Source of the DNA: Faecalicatena sp. Marseille-Q4148
GTDB taxonomy: Bacteria; Bacillota; Clostridia; Lachnospirales; Lachnospiraceae
Assembly: GCA_018228665.1 (NCBI GenBank)
Contig: CP073692.1
Span: forward strand, 2,492,046-2,556,045
Direction: 5' to 3'
DNA length: 64,000 nucleotides
Made by a program: the position numbers and the translations under genes. The number at the start of each line of letters is the position of its first letter. Position 1 is the first letter of the stretch. The notes beneath the pieces are model-generated. The model ran no database searches, had not been told where the DNA came from, and was given only the letters and a program-made list of their open reading frames with translations. Below are positions 41,034 through 48,685 of the stretch, piece after piece.

Positions 41034-41531
41034 ATGTATGAAATTGTAAAAAATGTAATCATGTCCGGCAGTTTTAAGTTGGACGATATGACAAAGAAAA
41101 TCAATACGCTCTGGGTGCAGGGGGAATTAACAGAAGAGCAGAAAAATGAATTGGTTGCTCTGATGAAAGAACATTTGAATCCGGAGACGGAAACACCGGA
41201 AGTATTGAAATTATGCCAAGAGCTAAGAACGGAAATCAATTCTATCAAGGAAAGAGTTACGAAACTTGAAAATGGCGGAGTAGCACCAGAGCCACCAGTA
41301 GGAGTTGCCGTGCCTGTATGGGAGCCGTGGGACGGAATTTCCGACAGATATAAGTATGGAGCTGTGGTTACAATCGACCAGAAGTACTATATCAGTATCT
41401 TCCAGGGACAGAATACTTGGATGCCGGGAAGTATGGGAACAGAAGGGCTCTGGAAAGAAATCAGCAAGGAAGATGCCGAAGCAGTTGTTTCCGGTACTAA
41501 AACACCAGAACAAGTTATTAATGGACAATAA
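41034..41531 (+). CDS. Small tail-tip protein with CBM5/12-like domain
   Basis: ATG 41034 (ribosome site gaaagga); the longer frame runs back through the previous gene. 165 residues. The N-terminal helical half (KNVIMSGSFKLDDMTKKINTLW) resembles short XkdW/XkdX-type baseplate proteins. The C-terminal half (VWEPWDGISDRYKYGAVVTIDQKYY, then NTWMPG) is a small aromatic-rich chitin-binding-like CBM5/12 module. It may bind cell-wall sugars. Confidence 0.7.
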   Translation: MYEIVKNVIMSGSFKLDDMTKKINTLWVQGELTEEQKNELVALMKEHLNPETETPEVLKLCQELRTEINSIKERVTKLENGGVAPEPPVGVAVPVWEPWDGISDRYKYGAVVTIDQKYYISIFQGQNTWMPGSMGTEGLWKEISKEDAEAVVSGTKTPEQVINGQ

Positions 41532-41561
41532 ACCGGATATCCTAATATTGGAGGTGGTCAA

Positions 41562-41654
41562 ATGTTTACATTTATCGCAGGAGTATTTTTAGGCGCGAAC
41601 TTTGGCGTGGCAGTAATGTGCCTTATGCAGATTGCCAAAAAATCGGACAAATAA
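41562..41654 (+). CDS. DUF3789-like small membrane protein (30 aa)
   Basis: ATG 41562 follows ggaggtgg. The sequence starts MFTFIAGVFLGANFGVAV, one membrane helix, ending A-K-K-S-D-K, the pattern of DUF3789 micro-proteins found just before phage holins. It may be a lysis accessory. Too short for most gene finders. Confidence 0.6.
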   Translation: MFTFIAGVFLGANFGVAVMCLMQIAKKSDK

Positions 41655-41667
41655 AGGAGAATGGGGC

Positions 41668-41691
41668 ATGAGAATTAGAGCAAGACCGTAA
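41668..41691 (+). CDS. Possible 7-codon ORF ahead of a terminator
   Basis: A good ribosome site (aaaggag) lies 8 bases before ATG-AGA-ATT-AGA-GCA-AGA-CCG-TAA, and the stop is inside the terminator stem at 41682. It may be a translated leader that influences termination before the lysis genes. Confidence 0.3.
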   Translation: MRIRARP

Positions 41692-41707
41692 CAGGTCTTT
41701 TTATTTT
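41682..41707 (+). terminator. Terminator between tail and lysis genes
   Basis: aagacc (41682-41687) and ggtctt (41694-41699), 6 bp with loop gtaaca, followed by tttattttg. Confidence 0.6.
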
Positions 41708-41751
41708 GCGCAATTTATTAATAATACTTTTACCGGAAAAGAGGTGAGGGA

Positions 41752-42261
41752 GTGGAGCAGTTTTTAGAATTATTCGGGGACATAACAATTGGAAAAGTAG
41801 TGGTAGTTGTCTGCGCAGGAGTGTTTTTGTGGAAAGTCTACGGCAAAGTAGCAGGATATTTTAAAGAGAAATCCATCCGAGATTACGAGCAGAATAAGCA
41901 AATCCAAGAGGTAATTGATTTGTCCAAGAATTATCCGATATGGAGAAAACAGAGCATGGGTATCCAAGTCGAAATGAATAATAAAATGCAGAATCTCTCC
42001 GACAAAATGGACAAGTTAAGTAAGGCAAATGGAGAGGGAATGGCATATACATGGAGATATAGGATACTTAGATTTAACGATGAGATTATCCAAGAGGTTA
42101 GGCATACAAAAGAGCATTTCGACCAGATTTTGGAAGATATCGATAATTATGAAAAGTTCTGCAAGAACAATCCGGACTTTCCAAATAATAAGGCGGTGCT
42201 TGCAATAAAGAATATCAAGGATGTGTATGACAAATGCGTAGAAGAAAATGATTTTTTGTAG
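41752..42261 (+). CDS. Membrane-anchored coiled-coil protein in lysis cassette
   Basis: 169 residues from GTG 41752 (ribosome site aagaggtgag). One N-terminal membrane helix (GKVVVVVCAGVFLWKVYG) precedes a long helical cytoplasmic or periplasmic part with MNNKMQNLSDKMDKLSKANGE. It has the size and position of the accessory membrane protein that precedes holins in Lachnospiraceae phages. Possibly an antiholin or spanin-like helper; unproven. Confidence 0.6.
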   Translation: MEQFLELFGDITIGKVVVVVCAGVFLWKVYGKVAGYFKEKSIRDYEQNKQIQEVIDLSKNYPIWRKQSMGIQVEMNNKMQNLSDKMDKLSKANGEGMAYTWRYRILRFNDEIIQEVRHTKEHFDQILEDIDNYEKFCKNNPDFPNNKAVLAIKNIKDVYDKCVEENDFL

Positions 42262-42271
42262 GAGGAATATT

Positions 42272-42565
42272 ATGGAACAGATTATGAATTACATTAAACC
42301 GGAACTTATTGTAGTAGCAGTGGTACTGTATTTTGTCGGCATGGGATTAAAACAGTCACAGACAGTAAAAGATAAGTACATTCCGGCAATTTTAGGCGCG
42401 GGAGGAATCTTTCTGGCGACAATCTATGTAATTGCCACTTGTCCACTCGGTACGATGCAGGAAATCGCTATGGCGGTATTTACGGCGATTGTACAAGGTA
42501 TTTTAGTGGCAGGATTGAGTACATATGTGAACCAGATTGTAAAACAGGGAAAGAAAGCAGAGTAG
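42272..42565 (+). CDS. Phage holin
   Basis: 97 residues from ATG 42272 with aggagg. Three hydrophobic segments (IVVAVVLYFVGMGL, IPAILGAGGIFLATIYVIA, IAMAVFTAIVQGILVAGL) and a Lys-rich C-terminus (VKQGKKAE), the profile of the phage_holin_4/phi105-like family. Forms the membrane hole that releases the amidase. Located 37 bases before the amidase gene. Confidence 0.85.
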   Translation: MEQIMNYIKPELIVVAVVLYFVGMGLKQSQTVKDKYIPAILGAGGIFLATIYVIATCPLGTMQEIAMAVFTAIVQGILVAGLSTYVNQIVKQGKKAE

Positions 42566-42602
42566 AGGGCGGAAACGTCCTCTTTTAGAAAGGAGAATTA
42601 TT

Positions 42603-43628
42603 ATGGCAAAGATTTGTTTAGACGCAGGGCACGGTGGGAAAGATCCGGGAGCATGCGGTTTTGGCAGACAGGAGAAAGACGATGTTTTAAGGACTGTCCT
42701 AAAAGTTGGACAGATACTAAGCGGCAGAGGGCATCAGATTTATTACACACGAGATAATGACATCTACGAGAGTCCATATACAAAGGCAACGGAAGCCAAT
42801 AACGCCGGAGCGGACTTTTTCGCAAGCTTCCACCGCAATTCCGCGGCGAATGAAGCGGCTGCCGGATTCGAAACTCTGGTATACGCTAATTCCGGAGCGG
42901 CAAAGGTTTGTGCAGATACCGCCAACAGTAAAATGGTATCTGTGGGATTTCGAAATCGCGGTACCAAGATCCGGACAGATTTAGCGGTATTAAACAGTAC
43001 CCGGATGCAGGCAGTATTATTCGAAATCGGCTTTATCTCAAACGCCGGAGATAATAAGATATTCGCGACCAAATTCGAAGAGATCTGCAAGGGACTGGCA
43101 ACGGCAATCGAAGCAGCGGTGGGCGCCGGATCAGGAGCGGGAAGCCAGGAAGTCACACCGACACCAATTCCACCAAGCAACAAAAAAGAGCTTGGTCATG
43201 TGGACTGCATTTACCAGGCATATACAGATCGTTGGTGGGACCCAGTTAAAAATCAAGAGGACTGGGCAGGAAAAGGCGACAACTACGCGATCAAGTATCT
43301 TGCAATCTGCGTAAGCAAAGGAAAGATCAAAGGACGTGTCTACACCAAAAAGAATGGATGGCTGCCATATCTCACGTTTGCGGACAAGTACAACATTAAT
43401 GATCTGGAAAATGGTGTACTGGGAGATGGTTCCGACATCCTCGCTGTGGAGCTTTATTATTACACACCAGACGGATATATGTACAAAGAGGTGCATTATA
43501 GAGTGTCTGTAGAGGGCAACACTTCTTTCTACGCGAAACAGGTTGATAATAAAAAGAATAAGAACATGGACGGCTATGCCGGAGACAAGAAGAACTTCTT
43601 GGACAAGTTCCAGATGTGGGTAGAGTAA
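42603..43628 (+). CDS. Endolysin: N-acetylmuramoyl-L-alanine amidase (Amidase_3)
   Basis: 341 residues. Cuts the bond between muramic acid and L-alanine in peptidoglycan. The Zn-binding His lies in CLDAGHGGKDPGA, the second in FASFHRNSA, and the catalytic Glu in LFEIGFISNAGDN, all in the first ~175 residues. A short Gly/Ser/Pro linker leads to a ~140-residue C-terminal domain (LGHVDCIYQAYTDRWWDPV) that repeats an aromatic wall-binding pattern. No signal peptide, so it depends on the holin. Confidence 0.92.
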   Translation: MAKICLDAGHGGKDPGACGFGRQEKDDVLRTVLKVGQILSGRGHQIYYTRDNDIYESPYTKATEANNAGADFFASFHRNSAANEAAAGFETLVYANSGAAKVCADTANSKMVSVGFRNRGTKIRTDLAVLNSTRMQAVLFEIGFISNAGDNKIFATKFEEICKGLATAIEAAVGAGSGAGSQEVTPTPIPPSNKKELGHVDCIYQAYTDRWWDPVKNQEDWAGKGDNYAIKYLAICVSKGKIKGRVYTKKNGWLPYLTFADKYNINDLENGVLGDGSDILAVELYYYTPDGYMYKEVHYRVSVEGNTSFYAKQVDNKKNKNMDGYAGDKKNFLDKFQMWVE

Positions 43629-43655
43629 AAAAGGCCGGGGATTTCCTCGGCCTAA
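43628..43655. terminator. Terminator at the right end of the prophage
   Basis: aggccgggg (43632-43640) pairs with cctcggcct (43645-43653), loop attt. The T-run is better on the minus strand (TTTTTT before 43632), but it can serve both. Confidence 0.55.
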
Positions 43656-43756
43656 TCAATGATTTCTTCTTTTTCCATCTTGTACCGCATGATTATTAAA
43701 AAATATTGTATCATCTTATGGTTTACTTTTGATAAGTTAGTATAAGTTTATTTTAG

Positions 43757-43772
43757 ACACGTTTTAGACAAA
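43757..43772. other. Candidate integrase arm-type site (right)
   Basis: Exact copy of the 16-mer at 8533-8548, 35 bases inside the right core. A partial copy (ttttagac) lies just before it at 43751. Confidence 0.45.
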
Positions 43773-43807
43773 AATGCCAGAAAACGCGATAAATGCGCAT
43801 TTAAAAA

Positions 43808-43822
43808 TTAAATCAATCTTAA
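43808..43822. other. attR core
   Basis: ttaaatcaatcttaa, identical to attL. It lies 68 bases upstream of the start codon of the response regulator, inside its probable control region. Confidence 0.8.
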
Positions 43823-43870
43823 TAATTTCTGCAACTTCCCCTTAAAAATTCTTTGGTAATCTTGTATACT
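43811..43870 (+). promoter_or_regulatory. Promoter/operator of the response-regulator operon
   Basis: The -10 is TATACT (43865-43870) with no good -35. Upstream are CTTAA elements at about 43818 and 43841. In the unintegrated chromosome another TCTTAA (from the attL side) would lie 11 bases further upstream, giving a phased direct repeat as used by PhoB/OmpR regulators for autoregulation. Confidence 0.5.
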
Positions 43871-43889
43871 GTAAGGGAGGTGATTATTT

Positions 43890-44585
43890 ATGTTTAATAT
43901 TTTAGTATGTGACGATGACAAAGAAATCGTTGAAGCAATCGAAATATATTTGACACAGGAGGGATATCATATTCTGAAAGCTTATGACGGCGAACAGGCA
44001 CTTCGCATGATTCGGGATAATCAGGTGGATCTGCTGATCATAGACGTTATGATGCCGCGGCTTGACGGAATCCGGGCTACGCTCAAGATCCGGGAAGATC
44101 ACAGCCTCCCTATTATTATTCTTTCAGCAAAATCAGAAGATGCAGACAAGATTCTCGGTCTGAATATCGGGGCCGATGATTATGTGACGAAGCCTTTTAA
44201 CCCGCTTGAGCTTGTAGCGCGCGTAAAATCACAGCTCAGAAGATATACACAGCTTGGAAGTACTGTACAGAATGAATCGCAGGCAGTGTATGAAGTGGGT
44301 GGACTTCGTATCAATGACGATCTGAAAGAAGTGACAGTGGATGGAGAACCAGTGAAACTGACTCCGATCGAATATAATATTTTGTTATTATTGGTAAAAA
44401 ATCAGGGGAAAGTTTTTTCTATCAATCAAATCTATGAGCAGATATGGAATGAAGATGCAATTGGTGCAGATAATACGGTGGCAGTACACATCCGTCATAT
44501 CCGTGAAAAGATTGAAATTAATCCAAAGGAACCAAGATATTTGAAAGTGGTATGGGGAGTTGGATATAAGATAGAAAAGCTTTAG
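43890..44585 (+). CDS. PhoB/OmpR-family response regulator
   Basis: 231 residues. Receiver domain (1-120) with the acidic pair D8-D9, phospho-acceptor D52 in IIDVMMP and K101 in KPFNPLE. A C-terminal winged-helix DNA-binding domain ends VVWGVGYKI. Phosphorylated by the kinase encoded 12 bases downstream, it controls unknown genes. ATG 43890 follows gggaggtg. The prophage is integrated in its upstream region, so its expression may change in the lysogen. Confidence 0.92.
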   Translation: MFNILVCDDDKEIVEAIEIYLTQEGYHILKAYDGEQALRMIRDNQVDLLIIDVMMPRLDGIRATLKIREDHSLPIIILSAKSEDADKILGLNIGADDYVTKPFNPLELVARVKSQLRRYTQLGSTVQNESQAVYEVGGLRINDDLKEVTVDGEPVKLTPIEYNILLLLVKNQGKVFSINQIYEQIWNEDAIGADNTVAVHIRHIREKIEINPKEPRYLKVVWGVGYKIEKL

Positions 44586-44597
44586 AAGGGAGCTTTT

Positions 44598-47300
44598 ATG
44601 GAGAAAAAATGGTATCGCGCACCATTTATAAAAGGTGTGCTTGTCGTATTGGCACATATAGCAGTTGTGGCGTCTCTAATGGGATTTACCTGGGTGATTC
44701 TCTGTGCCGGAGTGAACTATGTTAATCCGACTGCCAAAATACCGGAAGACTATGCACAGACGAGACAGTTTGGCAAGAACATGAACAATGCTTTGTATGA
44801 AATGACATGGAATCTTTTTAGTTTGAACGGTATAGAAAAAGACGGCAAACTGAATGAAGAAATGCTGATTGATCTTGAAAAATACTACAACAGCGGCGAG
44901 GTTTCTGCGAAAGAAGGGGAAGGAAATGGGTTTGTATATAAACTTTCCGATCTTATTAATGCAGAAGACGACAGCGAAGAAAACAGAGAAATTGTTGTCT
45001 GTCAAAAGACTGATGGAAGTTACGCTTATGAAGAGTGGGGAAGTATTCAGGGGAAACTGCTTTCCGGGGAACTTGTATTTGCCGAATTAGCGGATCAGGA
45101 AGGTTCTGAGACAGAATCAGGGTATGATCTGGATGATTTCCTGTATATGTTGGAAGATCGCTATAATGGTTATGAGTATAATGAGTATTTCGGAATCTGC
45201 AATAAAGAAGGAACACTGATCTATACGGATTGTTGGAGAATGCCGGTTTCTTCAATGATCAATATGATGCTCGAAACGAAAACAGCAGAAGGTAAGGATG
45301 TTCTGAAATTAGTGAATGAAAATGCTTACTGGAATGGGCGTCTTCAGGAAATGGAAAACATGTTTGGGCATGCAAGATCCAGTCTTCGGGACAGAATTGA
45401 TCGATATAAGGAATACCAGGAACTCTGGTCCGAAGGTAAGACAAATCTGACATTTATCCTTCTTGATGAAGAAAATAAAAAAGTTTACACAAACGATTCT
45501 AAATATGAAAATTATGAGACAGCCAGTAAGAATTATAAAGAGTTGATGAAGAACAGCGCCGGACGAGAAAATGCATATATTAATATGAGGCCTGCAGAAG
45601 GTGAAGTGGAAGTGCAGCAGATTGCCGGTTGGAAAGCTTCGGAGTGGCAGTCTCTGTGTGACCATATTGAAGGAACGGTAGGAACAGAAAAAATTCATAT
45701 TGTTGCAGCGGTAGATTTGGATTATCCGGTTACAGACCGTTTCCAGTTTATTGATGGAACTTATGATAAGGTTCAGCCGCATCTTCACAACCTGATTTTG
45801 CTTGCCTGGGGCGGTGTGGTCGTATTTTTAATCAGCATAATCTGGCTGACGGCAGTATCCGGACGAAGCAATGCACAGGACGGTGTGAAAACAAATATTG
45901 TGGACCGGCTTTTTACTGAGATTCCGGTAGGAGTACTTCTTGGTGGAATTTTTATGATGGTAGGAGGAGTTTCTGTCTCCTATGGAGAATGGTACAACAA
46001 TTATGGCAGATGGATCATAGATAATACTAGTTTTACTGCACAGGAATTTGTTCCATCTCCATCGATAGGCGCTGCGGAAGTAAGTCTAATCGTGTTGATG
46101 ACGCTTGGCGGAGCAGTCTGCTTTTTCTATGGTTATTTAAGTTCTGTCAGAAAGCTGAAAGCAGGTACATTTTTTAATGGATTTGGTATTTGGAAGATTG
46201 GAAGATGGTGCATAAGAGTTACTGTAAAGCTGTTCCGCATTACAGTCAAAGGATTCCGGGAATTTTGGAGACATAAGAACCTGATGACGAAGGTAATTCT
46301 GATTTTTATCGGTCTGACGCTGCTTCATCTTTTTGGAGGAATCTCTGCGTTCTTTGCATTCTGTTCCGTTGTGGTAGATGCAATTTTGTTTATCGTTTTA
46401 GTGAAGTATGCGATTGATAAGCAGAAAGTTATGGATGGAATTAAGGAGATTACAGCAGGGCATGTGGAATATAAGATTCCGACAGAGGGATTAAAAGGCG
46501 ATAATAAAGAGATGGCAGAGAGTATTAATGCCATTGGCGAAGGGCTCCAAAATGCAGTTGAGGAAAGTCTGAAGAGCGAGCGCCTGAAAACAGATTTGAT
46601 TACGAATGTTTCCCATGATATCAAGACACCGCTCACATCAATTATTAATTATGTAGATCTTCTGAAACGGGAAAACATCGAAGATCCGAAGATTAAAGGT
46701 TATATTGAAGTGCTGGAAGCAAAAGCACAGCGGCTGAAGATTCTGACGGAGGATGTTGTTGAAGCATCGAAGATCAGTTCGGGAAATATTAAACTTGAGA
46801 TGATGGATCTGAATTTTGTGGAAATCATTCTGCAGACAGCAGGAGAATTTTCAGAGAAATTTGAAGCAAGAGATCTGAAATTAATCTCTAACCTTCCGGA
46901 GCGCCCGGTTGTCATTCATGCGGACGGAAGAAGAATGTGGCGTGTGCTTGCGAATATTTATAACAATGCTGCGAAATATGCGATGGAACATACAAGAATT
47001 TACGCAGATTTGGAAGAGAATGAAAATGAAGTTGCATTTTCCTTAAAAAATATTTCTGAACAGGCATTGAATATTTCTGCAGATGAATTGACCGAGCGTT
47101 TTATCCGGGGAGATATTTCAAGGAGTACAGAAGGAAGCGGACTGGGGCTTTCTATCGCCAAAAATCTTACCCAGAAAATGGGTGGAGATTTCCGGATCTA
47201 TCTGGATGGAGATCTCTTTAAAGTAACACTTGTATTCCCAAAAGTAAAAAAAGAAAAAAAGGAAGAATACACGGAGAAACAGACAGGAGAAAATGCATAA
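44598..47300 (+). CDS. Large membrane sensor histidine kinase
   Basis: 900 residues, about twice the usual length. An N-terminal membrane helix (~14-36) is followed by a ~370-residue extracellular sensor region, then several membrane segments (~395-420, 440-465, 485-510, 560-610). A HAMP-like stretch (~615-645) leads to a HisKA domain with the phospho-His in SHDIKTPLTS (H673) and a HATPase domain (IYNNAAKYAM as the N box, GSGLGLSIAKN as the G box). It partners the preceding regulator. The signal is unknown; a large external domain suggests envelope or ligand sensing. Confidence 0.9.
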   Translation: MEKKWYRAPFIKGVLVVLAHIAVVASLMGFTWVILCAGVNYVNPTAKIPEDYAQTRQFGKNMNNALYEMTWNLFSLNGIEKDGKLNEEMLIDLEKYYNSGEVSAKEGEGNGFVYKLSDLINAEDDSEENREIVVCQKTDGSYAYEEWGSIQGKLLSGELVFAELADQEGSETESGYDLDDFLYMLEDRYNGYEYNEYFGICNKEGTLIYTDCWRMPVSSMINMMLETKTAEGKDVLKLVNENAYWNGRLQEMENMFGHARSSLRDRIDRYKEYQELWSEGKTNLTFILLDEENKKVYTNDSKYENYETASKNYKELMKNSAGRENAYINMRPAEGEVEVQQIAGWKASEWQSLCDHIEGTVGTEKIHIVAAVDLDYPVTDRFQFIDGTYDKVQPHLHNLILLAWGGVVVFLISIIWLTAVSGRSNAQDGVKTNIVDRLFTEIPVGVLLGGIFMMVGGVSVSYGEWYNNYGRWIIDNTSFTAQEFVPSPSIGAAEVSLIVLMTLGGAVCFFYGYLSSVRKLKAGTFFNGFGIWKIGRWCIRVTVKLFRITVKGFREFWRHKNLMTKVILIFIGLTLLHLFGGISAFFAFCSVVVDAILFIVLVKYAIDKQKVMDGIKEITAGHVEYKIPTEGLKGDNKEMAESINAIGEGLQNAVEESLKSERLKTDLITNVSHDIKTPLTSIINYVDLLKRENIEDPKIKGYIEVLEAKAQRLKILTEDVVEASKISSGNIKLEMMDLNFVEIILQTAGEFSEKFEARDLKLISNLPERPVVIHADGRRMWRVLANIYNNAAKYAMEHTRIYADLEENENEVAFSLKNISEQALNISADELTERFIRGDISRSTEGSGLGLSIAKNLTQKMGGDFRIYLDGDLFKVTLVFPKVKKEKKEEYTEKQTGENA

Positions 47301-47322
47301 TCAGTGACAATATTGGGGTGAA

Positions 47323-47351
47323 GGGCTGCCGGAAACGGTAGTCCTTTTTTA
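47323..47351 (+). terminator. Terminator of the two-component operon
   Basis: agggctgccg (47323-47332), GAAA tetraloop, cggtagtcct (47337-47346), then tttttt. A 10-bp stem with two G-T pairs. Confidence 0.8.
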
Positions 47352-47409
47352 GGAAAATCTTGATAAATTCTAACGAAAATATTAATTTTGTTATTTTTTT
47401 GAATCGTTC

Positions 47410-47438
47410 TTGCATCTGTATTTGAGAAGCATTACAAT
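47410..47438 (+). promoter_or_regulatory. Promoter of methyltransferase gene
   Basis: TTGCAT (47410-47415), 17-base spacer, TACAAT (47433-47438). Confidence 0.6.
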
Positions 47439-47495
47439 ACTAATATGCCAGAAAAACTCAATGAAAAATAGTTGACACGAAGGAGCAAAAGACGA

Positions 47496-48635
47496 GTGAC
47501 AAAGGAATTAGATCAGGTTTTAAGAGAAAGTTTTACAATAGATTTTATTAGTGCGGTACTTAGCAATCCGAGAGAGAAAGAGGAACTTCAAAAAGTAAAG
47601 ATCCGTCCGCTTTTGAAAGGCGCAGAGCTGTATTTTCAGTTGGAAGAATTCCGTGGGAAACAGGCATTTCATGAGAATGTCCGGGCAGAAGAGGCTGTGG
47701 TTAAGACAGGGGAGCTGATGCAGTTATTTAAGCAGATGCAGATCGAAACGAAAAAGTTTTCCTGTACAGTTCTTATTAGCAAGAAGGGAAAGATAACGAT
47801 TAAGAAAAAGGCAGTTTCCGGCAAGGTGAAAGAGGTAGATCTGTCACATAACCGGAGCAAGAAGTATATTCTGCAGGAGGGAACACCGGTGATGTTTCTT
47901 CAGGATCTTGGTGTTATGACGGCAGATGGAAAGATCGTGCGGACGAGGTTCGATAAGTTTCGTCAGATCAATCGTTTTTTAGAATTTATTGAAGATATTC
48001 TTCCGAAGCTTCCAAGTGACAGAGAAGTGACAATACTGGATTTTGGATGTGGAAAGTCTTATTTGACATTTGCCATGTATTATTATCTTCATGAATTGAA
48101 AAAATATGATGTGAGGATTATCGGGCTTGACTTAAAGACGGATGTGATTCGCAAGTGCAATGAGTTAAGTGAAAAGTATGGATATGAGAAGCTTCGTTTT
48201 CTAGAAGGAAATATTGCAGATTATACAGGGGTAGATGAAGTTGATATGGTAGTGACACTTCATGCATGTGACACGGCAACAGATTTTGCGTTGGCGAAAG
48301 CAGTTGGCTGGAAAGCCAAAGTGATTCTTTCAGTGCCGTGCTGCCAGCATGAAATGAATGAACAGATTCAGAATGAAATTTTGCATCCGGCGCTGAAATA
48401 CGGTTTGATTAAAGAACGGATGGCAGCGCTTTTTACAGATGCGCTGCGCGCAGAGTATCTTGAGAGGGAAGGATATGATACTCAGATTCTTGAATTCATC
48501 GATATGGAGCATACGCCGAAGAATATTTTAATTCGTGCGGTCAGAACGGGGAGAGCACACGAAAATGGCGAGGAAATAAAGCAGCTGGAAGATTTTCTTC
48601 ATGTAACACCGATGCTGGGGAAACTGCTTGGGTAG
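47496..48635 (+). CDS. SAM-dependent methyltransferase (RRNAD1/METTL25-like)
   Basis: Start taken at GTG 47496, 10 bases after aaggag; TTG 47472 is the longer alternative. About 379 residues. The N-terminal ~170 residues are of unknown fold. The Rossmann methyltransferase domain starts at ILDFGCGKSYLTFAMYYYL (motif I), with IIGLDLK as motif II. The pair LHACDTATDFAL and VPCCQHEM resembles the Cys-containing active region of the RRNAD1/METTL25 proteins. Probably methylates an RNA or protein; the target is unknown. Confidence 0.75.
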   Translation: MTKELDQVLRESFTIDFISAVLSNPREKEELQKVKIRPLLKGAELYFQLEEFRGKQAFHENVRAEEAVVKTGELMQLFKQMQIETKKFSCTVLISKKGKITIKKKAVSGKVKEVDLSHNRSKKYILQEGTPVMFLQDLGVMTADGKIVRTRFDKFRQINRFLEFIEDILPKLPSDREVTILDFGCGKSYLTFAMYYYLHELKKYDVRIIGLDLKTDVIRKCNELSEKYGYEKLRFLEGNIADYTGVDEVDMVVTLHACDTATDFALAKAVGWKAKVILSVPCCQHEMNEQIQNEILHPALKYGLIKERMAALFTDALRAEYLEREGYDTQILEFIDMEHTPKNILIRAVRTGRAHENGEEIKQLEDFLHVTPMLGKLLG

Positions 48636-48685
48636 CCGGATGGATGCAAGGGGAGAATGAAATGATTAGAAGGGGTAGCTGATTC

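Larger units (their letters stand above)
8386..43822. mobile_element. Complete-looking siphovirus prophage (~35.4 kb)
   Basis: Bounded by a 15-bp perfect direct repeat (8386-8400 and 43808-43822). The integrase is next to the left end and the lysis genes next to the right end. It holds a full set of lysogeny, replication, packaging, head, tail and lysis genes in the usual order, and no gene between is obviously broken apart from the poly-G junction at 39853. It is therefore probably inducible. Confidence 0.92.

Noticed and set aside
37832..41531. Diversity-generating retroelement acting on the receptor-binding protein
   Set aside because: No reverse transcriptase or template repeat was found; the two modules are diverged paralogues and the variable element is the poly-G tract.
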